From Anthostomella pinea (lineage: Eukaryota > Ascomycota > Sordariomycetes > Xylariales > Xylariaceae), in the NCBI GenBank assembly GCA_963556695.1, contig CAUWAG010000003.1, forward strand, positions 186,001 to 250,000: DNA of 64,000 nucleotides, written 5' to 3'. Under the pieces are notes generated by a model. That model worked only from the letters and a program-made list of their open reading frames with translations. It was not told where the DNA came from and searched no databases. Below are positions 1 to 10,416 of the stretch, one piece after another. Each line of letters starts with the position of its first letter. The stretch's first letter is position 1. Both the position numbers and the translations under genes were made by a program.

Positions 1-1517
1 GTACACGTGCGGCATGTCAGACTTTCCAATGCCTGACAGTAGGTCATGAACCGCACCCGTCAGTCCACGGGGATGTCGCTTTCATCCAGGCTGATTCAAT
101 GATTACCTAAAGAATATCCCCATCACTTGGCTCAATGGGAGTTCCAAGAGTACATGGAAAGTTATGCAAAGCATTTCGACTTATTCAGAGATATCGTATT
201 CGGTGCGACTCTGAAACGAGCGACGCGGAACGACACGGACACAAAATGGAGATTGGAGCTCGACATTGACGGACAACCTCGCGTTGAGGAGTTCGACAAG
301 GTCGCTCTTTGCCACGGCTACCAGACAGCCCCTAACATGCCAGAGTGGGAAGGCTCGGAGAAGTTTCAAGGCACTATGATTCACAGTCAAGAATATCGAT
401 CGTTCGTGACCTCTCCCCTCCGTGACAGTCCCAACCCGCTAAGACGTTTGATATCGACAGAGCAGAGGATTACCAGGACAAGAAAGTAGTGGTGGTCGGC
501 TTGGGGCCCACCGCTGCCGACGTTATATCGGACGTGATCCCCGTGGCGTCCAAGGTGTATACCTCCCACAGGCGCGGGGCGTTCATGTTTCCCCTATTCA
601 GCAACGGTACCCCAGCTGACCTGCAGATGAACTGGCGGAGGCGGCAGATGGGCTTGTTCATGCAGCGCAGTTTTCCTCGCCTGACCAGATGGTTGGGCGA
701 TTTCGCCCTGAAAACCATGCAGCACCGGATGTACGGAAAATTCGATCCGGCGTGGCGCTTGGAACCATTCCCATCCATCACTCTGTCCGTCCGCGGAACC
801 CCCGACTCGATTCTGGGTTTTCTGAAGGATGGCTCGTTGGAAACGCTGCACGGCATCAAGCGCTTTACCGGGCCTCGTTCGATCGAGTTTAGCGACGGGA
901 CGATCCTCGATGATGTCGATGCCGTCATCTCCGCAACTGGCTACGGGGCCGACTTCTCTGCCGTACCCTTCGTAGAGACGAGCCGGCCAACTGATTACGG
1001 CGGACCAGACCTTGTCCGGCTATGGATGAACCTGTTCCCGCCAAAGTATGCCGACTCGATGGTCTTGCTGTGCCACTCCACATATGGCAAGAACAATGGA
1101 TTCTCGTTTTCTGACGTCTCTTCCATGGCCGTGAGCAACGTCTTCCGCGGCGTGCACCCGCTACCACCCCCAGAGGAGATGGAGAAGCAGATAGACGAGC
1201 ATCAGGAGTGGGTGGCTTCCCGCTGGCGCCTGGACAACGCGGTGGACCCCTCCAGCGTGCGAGGGTGGGTATTCCAGGGCTTTCTCCATGAGGCTGCGGG
1301 TACCGGCATGGAGAATCTCGGCTGGGGATGGAAAGGGTGGAAGTTCTGGCTCCGCGATCGCCAGATGTCGAACCTGATGAACCACGGGGTCGAGACCGCT
1401 CATGCTTTCCGCTACTTCGAGACCGGGAAGAGGAAGACATGGCCCGGCGCCAGAGACGCCATCATCCATGCTAATGACGCGGTGAAGGTCTTCCCGATCC
1501 AGACACCGCCAATGTGA
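1..1517 (+). CDS. Flavin-containing monooxygenase (5' partial)
   Basis: This is the C-terminal 460 residues of a class B flavin monooxygenase (FMO/dimethylaniline monooxygenase family), which oxygenates soft N or S atoms using FAD, NADPH and O2. The start lies left of the window. Exons read 1-38, 113-401 and 461-1517, joined by introns with GTAGGT and GTTCGT donors; the three add up to an unbroken frame. Visible signatures are MSDFPMPD followed by the YAKHFDLF helix, the HSQEYR segment, the second dinucleotide-binding loop VVVVGLGPTAADV and the C-terminal ISATGY motif. The N-terminal FAD loop and the FMO fingerprint would be off-window. It converges on the ACC deaminase gene. Family is secure; substrate is unknown. 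Confidence 0.88.
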
Positions 1518-1781
1518 AATAAATGTTGGTATTTCCATTTCTTGTTTACCTTTAAGGGTTCACTTGTTTATCTGTCTTTATATAGCAGCGGAAATAATAC
1601 TTTTACTTGTCACATCCATAATGCTCCAGTCTTCCATCCTGAGCTTCTAAGAGGCTTGCATTCGACATGCAGACAACCTCTTTCACACCTCAAATCTCGA
1701 AATCTCTGTCGGCAACAGCTGAATAATCTATTAGACAGTCCATATCGATTGTTCTCAGACCTTGTTTCCCACTACGCGTGA

Positions 1782-2885
1782 CTATTGAATGGCGGAATAC
1801 GCATTCAAGGCCAACTGCCCTCCGAGGTGCGTGTACAGCACGTTGCTGCCCTCGGCTATCTCTCCCTTCCGAATCATGTCCATCATGCCGGCCAGACTTT
1901 TACCTTCGTAGACAGGATCCGTGATGAAGGCCTCTGTCCGCGCACCGAACCGGATCGCATCGAGCGTCTGCGCATCCGGGATGCCGTACGTACCAGCGTG
2001 GTAACGATCGTCCAGCACAATGTCCGCCTCGGTAATGTCCCCCTCATCGAGCCCAATCTTAACACCCGTCGCCTTGGCGATCCGTAGCACCTGATCAAAG
2101 GTCTGCTTTACCTTGGCCGAAGCATCGATGCCCACGATCTTGCGCGGCCTCGACCCCAGCTTCTTCTGCGCGAGCTTGAAGCCCGCCACCATGCCCGCCA
2201 TGGTCGACCCCGTCACGGCACACACGATGACCGTGTCGAAGAAAACGCCCGTCTCGCGCTCCTGCTGCTCGACCTCGAAGGCCCAGCGCGCGAATCCCAG
2301 CCCTCCGAGCGGGTGATCGGACGCGCCGGCGGGGATGTAGTAGGGCTTGTGGCCGGCATCGCGCAGTTCCTTCTCCAGCTTTGCCAGCGTCGTCTTGTGC
2401 TCGATACCGAAGCCGCTGGCATCGAGGCGCGAGTCGGCGCCCATCAGCCGCGACAGCTGGATGTTGCCCACGCTCTCATAGTGGGCGTCGGTCCAGTCCA
2501 CCCATTTCTCCTGCACCAAGGCGCTGCGGAGCCCGAGCTTGGTGGCTACGGCCGCGACCTGCCGCGTGTGGTTCGACTGCACGCCCCCGATCGAGACGAG
2601 GGTGTCGCAATCTTGTGACAGGGCTTCCCAGCCTAGGTATCTGTCCAAGAGTTAGGAAATTGGTCATGACATTTGGTGGGCGAGGTGCACCACCTACTCG
2701 AGCTTCCGCGTCTTGTTGCCTCCGTACGCGAGTCCCGAGTTGCAGTCCTCACGCTTGGCGTAGACTTGGACCTTGCCGCCCAGCGCCGAGGATATCCGCG
2801 GTAGATGCTGGATGGGCGAGGGTCCAAACAGGAACGATTCCCGGGGGATGCTGGCGAACGGCTCGGGGAGCTTGAGGTCTGTCAT
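1782..2885 (-). CDS. acdS: 1-aminocyclopropane-1-carboxylate (ACC) deaminase
   Basis: PLP enzyme of the tryptophan-synthase-beta fold that splits the ethylene precursor ACC into 2-oxobutyrate and ammonia. Two exons, 2885-2698 and 2640-1782, flank a 57-bp intron (donor GTAGGT, acceptor ACAG) and give 348 aa, close to the usual 335-345. The PLP lysine lies in GGNKTRKLE, the phosphate-binding residues in [17 protein letters not shown], and [16 protein letters not shown] is typical. The Glu in [10 protein letters not shown] and the Leu in HLGGQLALN are the residues that separate true ACC deaminases from D-cysteine desulfhydrases, so the specific name is supported. The ATG starting [10 protein letters not shown] is chosen because it gives the standard family N-terminus. 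Confidence 0.93.
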
Positions 2886-3833
2886 CCTGTGTTTATGTGT
2901 CTTGTGTGTCTTGTGTAATCTTTTATTGCTGCGAGCATGTATTACAGCATTTGTCCATCTCATATGGTGCTTCTCGCTTTGTAGTCGTGGCATCGGGTCC
3001 GCCCCGACACCGAATTCGGAGCGGTACTACCACATTGAGCCGAAGAAGCCCGGGTCAACAACGGCTGATCGGGACCTTATCTCGCTGGTCTTTATGACGG
3101 CTGGCCGATGTGGGTGAAGCATACGCATATTGTTCGTGCCTGGGTGAGTGCTAGGCACGGTACCTGTATTAGTGTCATTATCAACCTCGACTTTGATAAC
3201 GTCTGAGTGTACCAATGTGTAATTGATGTTACCATGTCTGGTCTTGTCTTGGTACATATACCCCGCCGACTTATCCTTGTTACCAACGAGTCAGACGCCG
3301 TGTAGAGAAGCGTTATATTAGTAGTACCCAGCTGCGAGGAATTGCCCTTATCTCCCTTCTCTGCGGCATCGTCAGCTTCTGGTCAAGGTGTGCCGACAAT
3401 GAAACCAGTAATAGCTGCGTCGCATGCAATCCATTCTCTAGAAACCTGATGTGAACCTCTATTGTGTCACTGACATGGCACATGAGAGATCTACAGTGGT
3501 GGCTCATCGAGTAGCAGCGAAGACAACTTGGAACCCATGTTCCCGGCCTTTCAACATGAGCGAGAGAGCTGACCTCGATGACAGCTACACCGCTTCACGC
3601 TCCGATCCAAGATGCGGTTGTAGCAAAGAGTTGGTCACGGCAGAGCCACAGAGCCAGTCACATTCATACCGAGAGTACCAGCTACATGTGTGACTGACCA
3701 TTACCAAGCGCCGCAGACATCGTCAACTAGCAGCCACTCCTGGAGCGAACCGTAGCCTTCAAGTCCACCGCGAAGGCGATCCCTCCTCCATCACAGCAAA
3801 GACACAGGCCGTTCAAGGACAGGTAGGCAAAGT
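2886..3833. other. Intergenic region
   Basis: Contains the promoter of the ACC deaminase gene and the 3' side of the small Gly/Ser/Tyr-rich gene. I see only short unsupported ORFs and no repeat worth naming. Confidence 0.5.
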
Positions 3834-4256
3834 CTACTTCTTGCTGCCACTGCTGCTGCTGCCACTGCTGCTGCTGCCACCGTAGCCAGAGGAGCTTCTG
3901 TCGCCCGAAGACGACGTGTATGTCGAGCCTCCCTGGCCGTTGTTGTAGTAGGTGCTACCACTGGGGTTGGAGTAGTAGTACGATCCATCACTGTCAATTG
4001 TTCATATACCATCAACACCAGGTCACTAAACGCCATGCCCGAGAGACAGCGGTATGGAAGCGAAACGGGTAGGCTTACTTGTTGGAGTAGTGGTACGAGT
4101 TGGAGTTGGACGCACTGCTGCCGTAGTCGCGAGCACAGTAAGTAGTGGTTGCCCTACCGATGATAGTCAGCCAGCGTGTTGCTGATATGGAGTAGTCACT
4201 CTCACCTCGCTGTTGGTGCCGGAGCTCTTGTACGAGTAACCCTGGTTGCCGGACAT
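3834..4256 (-). CDS. Small Gly/Ser/Tyr-rich fungal protein, apparent frame break
   Basis: A conserved-looking, uncharacterised small protein of about 93 aa. Exon 1 (4256-4206) encodes MSGNQGYSYKSSGTNSE. Exon 2 (4153-4079) carries YCARDYGSSASNSNSYHYSN. Exon 3 (3990-3834) carries DGSYYYSNPSGSTYYNNG and ends in a GSSSSGSSSSG tail written by CTG/GCC repeats. Introns have GTGAGA and GTAAGC donors. The composition suggests a disordered protein; there is no signal peptide or membrane segment. The three exons sum to 283 nt, one more than a multiple of three: the canonical exon 1-2 junction puts the YCARDYG segment out of frame. Either the boundary is non-canonical or there is a small indel near 4139-4145. 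Function unknown. Confidence 0.7.
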
Positions 4257-4924
4257 CTTGGCTAGGATGGCTCAATGTGAGGACTGGGTGTGTTCTGTCT
4301 GTCTGCTTTTGGTTGAGGGTTGAGGATGCCGCAATATCGCAGGGTCGGCTTAGTTGAGATGAGGGAGCAGTTTGGAGTCAAGTACATCGGATGGGCGTGC
4401 TGCCTTTAATAGTAGAAAGTGAAAGGTAGTAGCTTCAGGAGCGCGGGGTAGAACGAGACGGCGGTGAGTAATAACGAGCTAATACCTATCCATGGTAGCC
4501 GCGGTCAAACGCGTTGCGTTGACTTCGTTTGCACATGAACAGGGTGACGAGGCTATTGGTGAAGTCCGTCGTGAACAACCGCGGCCCAAACCTTGGGCCA
4601 TGCCCATGTTCCTGGTGCTGCAGCCCGGCCCCTCTCTAACAAAGAATTGCAACAGGTGGGCAGGCGGGCAGATGGATGGATGGATCACCTTGGTTTGCTC
4701 GCTGTGATAGAGTCACTTTTGAATCTGCATGATATTCGCAACATGCTTTGTTTCGTTCGCAATGTGGACGTGGACATGGCTGGACCGGGAGTGTACCCCG
4801 TCTATTCATTGGTTCTGTCTATTGTTTGTATCTGATCTAATATGTAAGTAGACAGCTGACGCATGGCTATGACTCTATACTATGCAGGAAACTCTCAAAC
4901 GGTACGTCGTGCGCCGACACATGT
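4257..4924. other. Intergenic region
   Basis: Promoter side of the small Gly/Ser/Tyr-rich gene and 3' side of thioredoxin reductase. Short ORFs on both strands here show no recognisable protein features. Confidence 0.5.
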
Positions 4925-6453
4925 TTAGATCTTGGGAACGGTACCCTCTCGCTCTTCCACCTCTTTGTCGGCAAGGAACTTCTCGGCATCCATGGCCGCC
5001 ATGCAGCCGGAACCTAGAGTTGACATTCGTGTTAGTACAATTCCGGGCCCGAATGGCTCAGATAGGTCAATTGACATACCTGCGCTTGTGATGGCCTGTC
5101 TGTATGTCTTGTCCTGCACGTCACCCGCAGCGAACACACCCTCAATGCTGGTCAGCGGGGTGCCAGGCTTTGTGATGATGTAGCCCATGTCGTCCGTGTC
5201 TAGCTGGCCCTTGACCAGAGACGTGGCCGGGTCATGTCCAATGGCGTAGAACAGGCCGTTTGCTTCTATCGTCTCCTGCTTGCCGGTGACTGTGTCCTCC
5301 ACCACCAGATGGGTCATGACCCTGCCGTCGCCCTTGATCTCAGCGCCCTTGCTGTGATACCGGACGGTGACCTTGGGGTGGTCCAACAGGCGCTTGGCCA
5401 TGATATTGCTCGCCCGCAGCGAATCTCTGCGCACCAGCACCGTAACGTGGCTACCATACTTGGTGAGGAAAGTCGCCTCCTCGGCAGCGCTGTCGCCACC
5501 ACCAATGACGACCAGAGGCTTGTTGCGGAAGATGGGCACGGCACCGTCGCACACAGCGCAAGCACTGACACCACTCTGCCAGTATTTCTCCTCCCCGGCA
5601 AGACCCAGTCGCTTGGCCGAAGCGCCCGTGGCGATAATCACCGAGTCTGCGGTGTGCTCCTCGCCCGGCGACCATTCCATTTCGTACTTGAAGGGTCTCG
5701 AGGACAGGTCCAGCTTGGCGACGGTCTCGGAGATGATCTTGGTACCGAAGCGCTCAGATTGCCTTCTCATTGCGTCCTACCCTCGCGCGCCAGCAGTCAG
5801 CCACAGGTGCCGCATGTTTTCTTTCGAGGGACCATACCATCAGCTCGCCGCCCATAATGCCGTCGGGGAAACCGGGGAAGTTCTCGACATCGGTGGTGGT
5901 GGTCAACTGGCCGCCGGCAGCGATTCCATTGGCCATGAAACCCTCGTACAGAATCGGGTTCAGCTCGGCGCGGGCCAGATAGACGGCGGCCGTGTGGGCA
6001 GCGGGCCCCGAGCCGATGATGACAACGTTGCTATGCATCCCTCTGGCGGCTATCCGTGGAACTTGCGTGCTTTGCGCAGTGTTCTTCTGGAGGCTTGCGG
6101 TAGCGAGTGGGGCGACCGAGATGCCGGATGCGCCTGCGCGGAGTGTGCGTCTGAAGGCCGAGGAAAACAGCGTGACGGTTGAGGTCGATCTGTCGAGACG
6201 GGTGGGCTGGAAGACAGGAAATGGTACGCGGGTTATGAGTTGCAGACACACGAGTCACACGCTGCAAAGAAAAGCGAAGATTCTGGTGCGAAACAGGTGG
6301 ACGATTGTTGATGCGGTTTGATTCCAAAGAGGTCTTTTCGCTGGCCACCTCACTATCAGGGTCCATTAATAATTGGAAGCAATGCGGCCGCACCACCAAA
6401 CATTGAACCGACCGGCCATCGGGACTTACCGCAGCATGTCGGCGACCCCGCAT
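4925..6453 (-). CDS. trr1: Thioredoxin reductase (NADPH), low-Mr type, with possible mitochondrial leader
   Basis: FAD/NADPH flavoenzyme that reduces thioredoxin. The conserved core starts at the ATG at 6038 ([20 protein letters not shown]) and is 328 aa in exons 6038-5838, 5776-5080 and 5013-4925. It has the FAD-binding GSGPAA loop, the redox-active CAVC, the NADPH loop GGGDSAAEE and the C-terminal [17 protein letters not shown]. Upstream, 56 further codons are open in frame, rich in Arg, Ser and Ala with a single acidic residue. They can be spliced in phase (donor GTAAGT at 6429, acceptor CTTCCAG at 6207) to an exon starting at the ATG at 6453 (MRGRRHAA), giving 392 aa with a presequence-like leader. 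I therefore give the long model; the internal ATG would yield the cytosolic form. Confidence 0.92.
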
Positions 6454-7312
6454 TTACTCAGCATATTGGGTATCGACATAACCCCAGGGGTGTTACCATT
6501 TACCTATTTAGGTAAATGGTATTCTTCTAACTGGAGGTCGGCTTCAATGACTCGACTCATCTCGTCACATCCATCACCAAAGTCAGGCGCATCGTGAGAG
6601 TTTACAGTGACAGAGTGATACATGAGTGGCAGGCTTCCGGGTGTATCCTGTATTCCAGCCTTCAGATGAGATAACAGATAACAGACCCAGGTTGACAGAG
6701 ATTCCAAAGCCGCATCAGCACGATGGCCTCGTCCCGACTGATGTCCCCATGTGTCTGCGAAAAGACGCCACTAATAAGTGGAATGCCGATGTCGACGTCA
6801 AGGACATGGAATCCATTAGCCAATTCGCCGTTTATCAGATGGCGCGGCCACCAATCAGGTCGGTGCTGGGGTCATAGTCAACTCCAAATCATCATTAAAT
6901 AGTCATCCTACTTATTAATAATCCCTTCAAGTTTCAACGCCGTTCATGTGCGGCAAAGTGAGGTGAGAAGTCGCGGCTATGGGCACTCTCGTCTTCCATA
7001 CGTCGGGTGTATGACATGTTCGCATTCCGTTTGGTCTCTGCTTCCTGACCATTCCCACCAAACTGAAAGAAAGATACGCTTTCTCGGAGTCTTTCTCTAC
7101 CTTAGTAATATACTTTCTGTGGAGCTGGGCCTGGTGGCCACTTTGTTTCCGCGCACCGCCGAGGTCCTGATCCGACTCTGAGAATCTTGACGACACCTCT
7201 TTGTCCCTACAACAAGTCACAGCCCCGTCGTTTGTTTGACAACCCGTGCTTCTCGCCTGGGCTCAACTTATACTGTCGAAAGGCTGCCAGCTAGCCTAGC
7301 GTGCCCGGCGAC
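6454..7312. promoter_or_regulatory. Divergent promoter region, thioredoxin reductase / PQ-loop gene
   Basis: About 0.86 kb between divergent genes. It holds a perfect 28-bp palindrome at 6494-6521, listed separately, just upstream of the long thioredoxin reductase start. No convincing ORF lies in it. Confidence 0.5.
6494..6521. repeat. Perfect palindrome, 13-bp arms
   Basis: Arms TACCATTTACCTA and TAGGTAAATGGTA are separated by only TT. It sits about 40 bp upstream of the long-form thioredoxin reductase ATG. It could be a dimeric transcription-factor site or a hairpin; role unknown. Confidence 0.75.
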
Positions 7313-8694
7313 ATGGCACCTCAGGAGCCCGTGGCCGCCACTGTGCTTGGTGTAAGTTGTTTCGCCTCCAGTCTACATGGAGTGAACTTCGGGGCTAAAA
7401 GGAGACTCAAACAGACCATCGGCACAGTACTGTGGTGTGTTCAGCTCGTGCCCCAGGTCTATACCAACTGGCACACCAAGAGCACAGAGGGTCTGCCAAG
7501 CAGCATGATGTTCCTCTGGGCATTGTGTAAGACATCACTCGTTCCGAACCGGGTTAAAGTGCATGGGTGGCTAACAAGAGTCACAGGTGGCGTACCATTC
7601 GGCACCTATGCCATTGGTCAGCAATTCAACATCCCGTTGCAGGTCCAACCGCAATGCTTCATGGCGTTGTGCTTGGTCAGCTGGTGCCAATGCCTGCTCT
7701 ACTCACAGTGAGTCTCGGGTGACGGCTCTGCCCGGTCTCTCACCAGTTTCCCAGGTGTGTGCTGACTGTCGTTGGTAGTAAATGGGCTCTTTGGAAGGTT
7801 TGGCTGCTGGGAACGGGCACGGGCATCCTCTTCGGTGGTGTTGAGGCAGCCTTGATCCTGTCGTTGCGGGTAAGCCCCAAAGACCCCAATTGCGTCCCTC
7901 CAGCATACCATATTGACCGGATGACAGCCCATATACGAGAATGGCAATGAGACGCCCATGATCGTCATAGGCATCGTTGCGGCCATCCTCCTTGCCGTGG
8001 GCTTGCTTCCCCCTTATGGAGAGGCCTGGAAGCGGAGAGGACGCATCATCGGGATTAATTGGATATTTCTCTCCATGGACTCGATGGGCGCCTTTTTCTC
8101 GCTGATGTCGCTTGGTGAGAACCTTGATTCCGGTTAAACAGAATTAATCGACCGCTAATGCCAGTACCAGCGGCACAAAATAATTTCGATATCTTGGGTG
8201 GTGTCATGTACATAATCTGGTAAGTTCATGCGTCGTCAATAACGCACTCCTTGCCCAATGCTGCAGACTCTAACTTCAGTCTCAGCATGCTTCTTGAGAT
8301 AGGGATATTCCTGTCGCACATCATATGGCTTTGCCGCACTCGAAAAATCCGCAACGAAGCCAAATCCAGCGACAAGACTTTCGACGACGTTGCGGCGGAG
8401 CATGAGCGAGAAGGCAGGCCTTTCGCCTTTGCGGAGCGAAAGACCACTTGGCGAAGGAAGACGAAGGAAAAGCCGCAGGACGAGGAAAACGGTAGCGACA
8501 ATGAGCTTCCACCAGCAGCGGGTGAGGCACAGCACGCTGTCGACGCAAAGGCAGACAAACAGGGGAAAGCGGGAACCGCCAACGATGGCGATGGCGACGG
8601 CGACGGCGACGGCGAGGCACGCTCACCCCTGACATCGAATGCATCTACAGAGAGGCCGGGAGAAGCGAACGAGCTGGATACCAGTGTGCGATAG
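7313..8694 (+). CDS. PQ-loop repeat membrane protein
   Basis: Seven-helix-type PQ-loop protein (MtN3/SWEET-like superfamily), a family of vacuolar/lysosomal amino-acid exporters and related transporters. Exons 7313-7351, 7415-7526, 7587-7707, 7779-7869, 7928-8114, 8165-8219 and 8280-8694 rebuild a 339-aa protein. The first PQ motif is seen in LWCVQLVPQVYTNWHTKS; later membrane segments include WLLGTGTGILFGGVEAALIL and MIVIGIVAAILLAVGLLPPY. The C-terminal third is a charged hydrophilic tail with a GDGDGDGDG run. The last intron uses the acceptor at 8279 because the nearer CAG would create a stop. Transport substrate is unknown. It converges on the SFH5-like gene with only 153 bp between stop codons. 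Confidence 0.85.
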
Positions 8695-8847
8695 TCACGT
8701 TGAAGCTGGCATATGCTTGTCCTCTAGAAGACTAAATGCGCAAATTTGGTTGATTTCGCCTTTAATCGTCATCATCATTAGTGTCATTACGTGCAACATA
8801 GAGCCAGCCGCCAGCGAAGTCTGCCTCAACTTTGTGCATTCCCAACT

Positions 8848-9935
8848 TCATTCCACCGAAGGCTCCTTGCCCTGCGTCTTCAAATCCGCCCCCTTTCCAC
8901 CATACTCGACCGGCAGCTTTTCACTAAGGCTGGGGACCTTGCTCTCACCAAACTCCTTTGCACTGCATTGTCTAGAGTCAGCAGTCACCCCGAAAACAAG
9001 TTCGCTGAGTATATGAGAATTCTGCGTAGACTTCCCGGTTTGGGTCCGTTGCGGACACACAGACAAATCCCCGAAACACATGCCAAAGGGGTCATGATAA
9101 ACAGGGGCTACTCACAGGTTTGCACCGTTTGCCATGGGATGAAACTTCTTGATCGTCTTGGCAGCGACAAATAGCTTCATAAAGCCATACATGAAGCCCA
9201 TGATGACTGGGACGTTGACGAAGAACTTTTCCTTCAGGAGCTCCGGGTAGGCTGTAGCGAATACCTTGATGGTCTCGGTACTCGCAGACTTGACCCGCGG
9301 AGACTGTCGGAGGAAGCTGATGGATTTGTAGTCGTGGACCTGGAAGATCTTGTACGGGTCGTAGTCGACCGTGATGGGCTTGGTGGCGGTGGAGAGCGAG
9401 AGCTCCAGCACTGCCATCTCCATGAGGGCGGCTCGCCAACTCAGAAACCTGGCGCAGGGTGTGTATGAGTGATGGTCATTTTGTACGAGACTGTGGCTGG
9501 TTTGAGCCTGACTTACTCTTCAAGGTCTCCAAAGGTGTCGTCGATAGACTTGACGTTGCCATAGATGTTCCACGTGAAGATCTCCTTGGACTCGGGGTCA
9601 CCCGCGACCTCGTCCTCAGTACCGCTGACATACTGCGTGACATAACCCAGACCCTGGAATTTGGTGCGGTTGAAGTTTTGTTTGATGAGTTCCAGTGGCT
9701 TCCTCTTGGCCCGCCACTCGAGTGTCTTGACGAGCTGATCCCGGGCCTTGACTACGTCTCCTTCATTGGCGTTCAGGTATTTTTGGAACACAATCTGAGA
9801 TGGGACGTGTGTGGCTGGGTCGGCCAGCGTGACACCCCAGATTTCGGGGTGGGTGTTGCCTTTGGCCGTAGCCCAAAGCTCCTGGAGCGGAGTGGTGGGC
9901 TCGTCGGGTTTGAGTGCGGGTGTATCTTCGGACAT
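8848..9935 (-). CDS. sfh5: CRAL-TRIO / Sec14-like phosphatidylinositol transfer protein, SFH5 type
   Basis: Predicted 288-aa Sec14 homologue of the Sfh5 group, which moves phosphatidylinositol between membranes at the ER/plasma-membrane side and is peripheral rather than membrane-spanning. Exons 9935-9517, 9448-9116 and 8962-8848; the last intron is 153 bp. The CRAL-TRIO-N part includes VFQKYLNANEGDVVKARDQL and LEWRAKRKP, and the lipid-binding part has FQVHDYKSISFLR, TIKVFATAYPELLKEKFFVN and VPVIMGFMYGFMKLFVAAKT. It ends with EFGESKVPSLSEKLPVEYGG, the family's usual close. The SFH5 name is from overall resemblance; a generic Sec14-family label is safer if in doubt. Confidence 0.88.
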
Positions 9936-10416
9936 GATGACTCAGTTGTTCCACGGCAAGAGAAGAGATAGGTTGGGTATTAGGAGAGGTCTGAGTCAGA
10001 ACTCGCACCTGGCCAGTCCTGATTATTAGTGCGCCAGGATGTATCGGTAATTGTCGAGAGGCAGATAAAGCCCAGCTCCGATGAAGCTCGGACAAAGCTG
10101 GACGGGAGCTTTGGAGCTGTTTCACGGCGGCGCCCCGAGAACGGCTCCGTGTCAACAGCCGATGTTTACCCGGCACTGCCCTTTACAGTCGAATTGGGTT
10201 GAGGTTGACCGACTCCTGGATATCACCAGCGCAACTTCAACACCTTTGACTACCTAATCTACGGAGGCGAGTCTTTGCTCGACAGCACACAGACGCTCAT
10301 CAGACTTGCGAAGGAGTCCATGTACCCGGGTCGTTAGCTGTCCCGCCCCCAAGCTTGACCCGCGGAATCGTCGAAATGTAGTTTCTCGAAGGATAAACGA
10401 CGAATTCACCATCAAC
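9936..10416. promoter_or_regulatory. Divergent promoter, sfh5 / npr2
   Basis: 480 bp separating two divergent start codons; no ORF or repeat of note seen. Confidence 0.45.
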
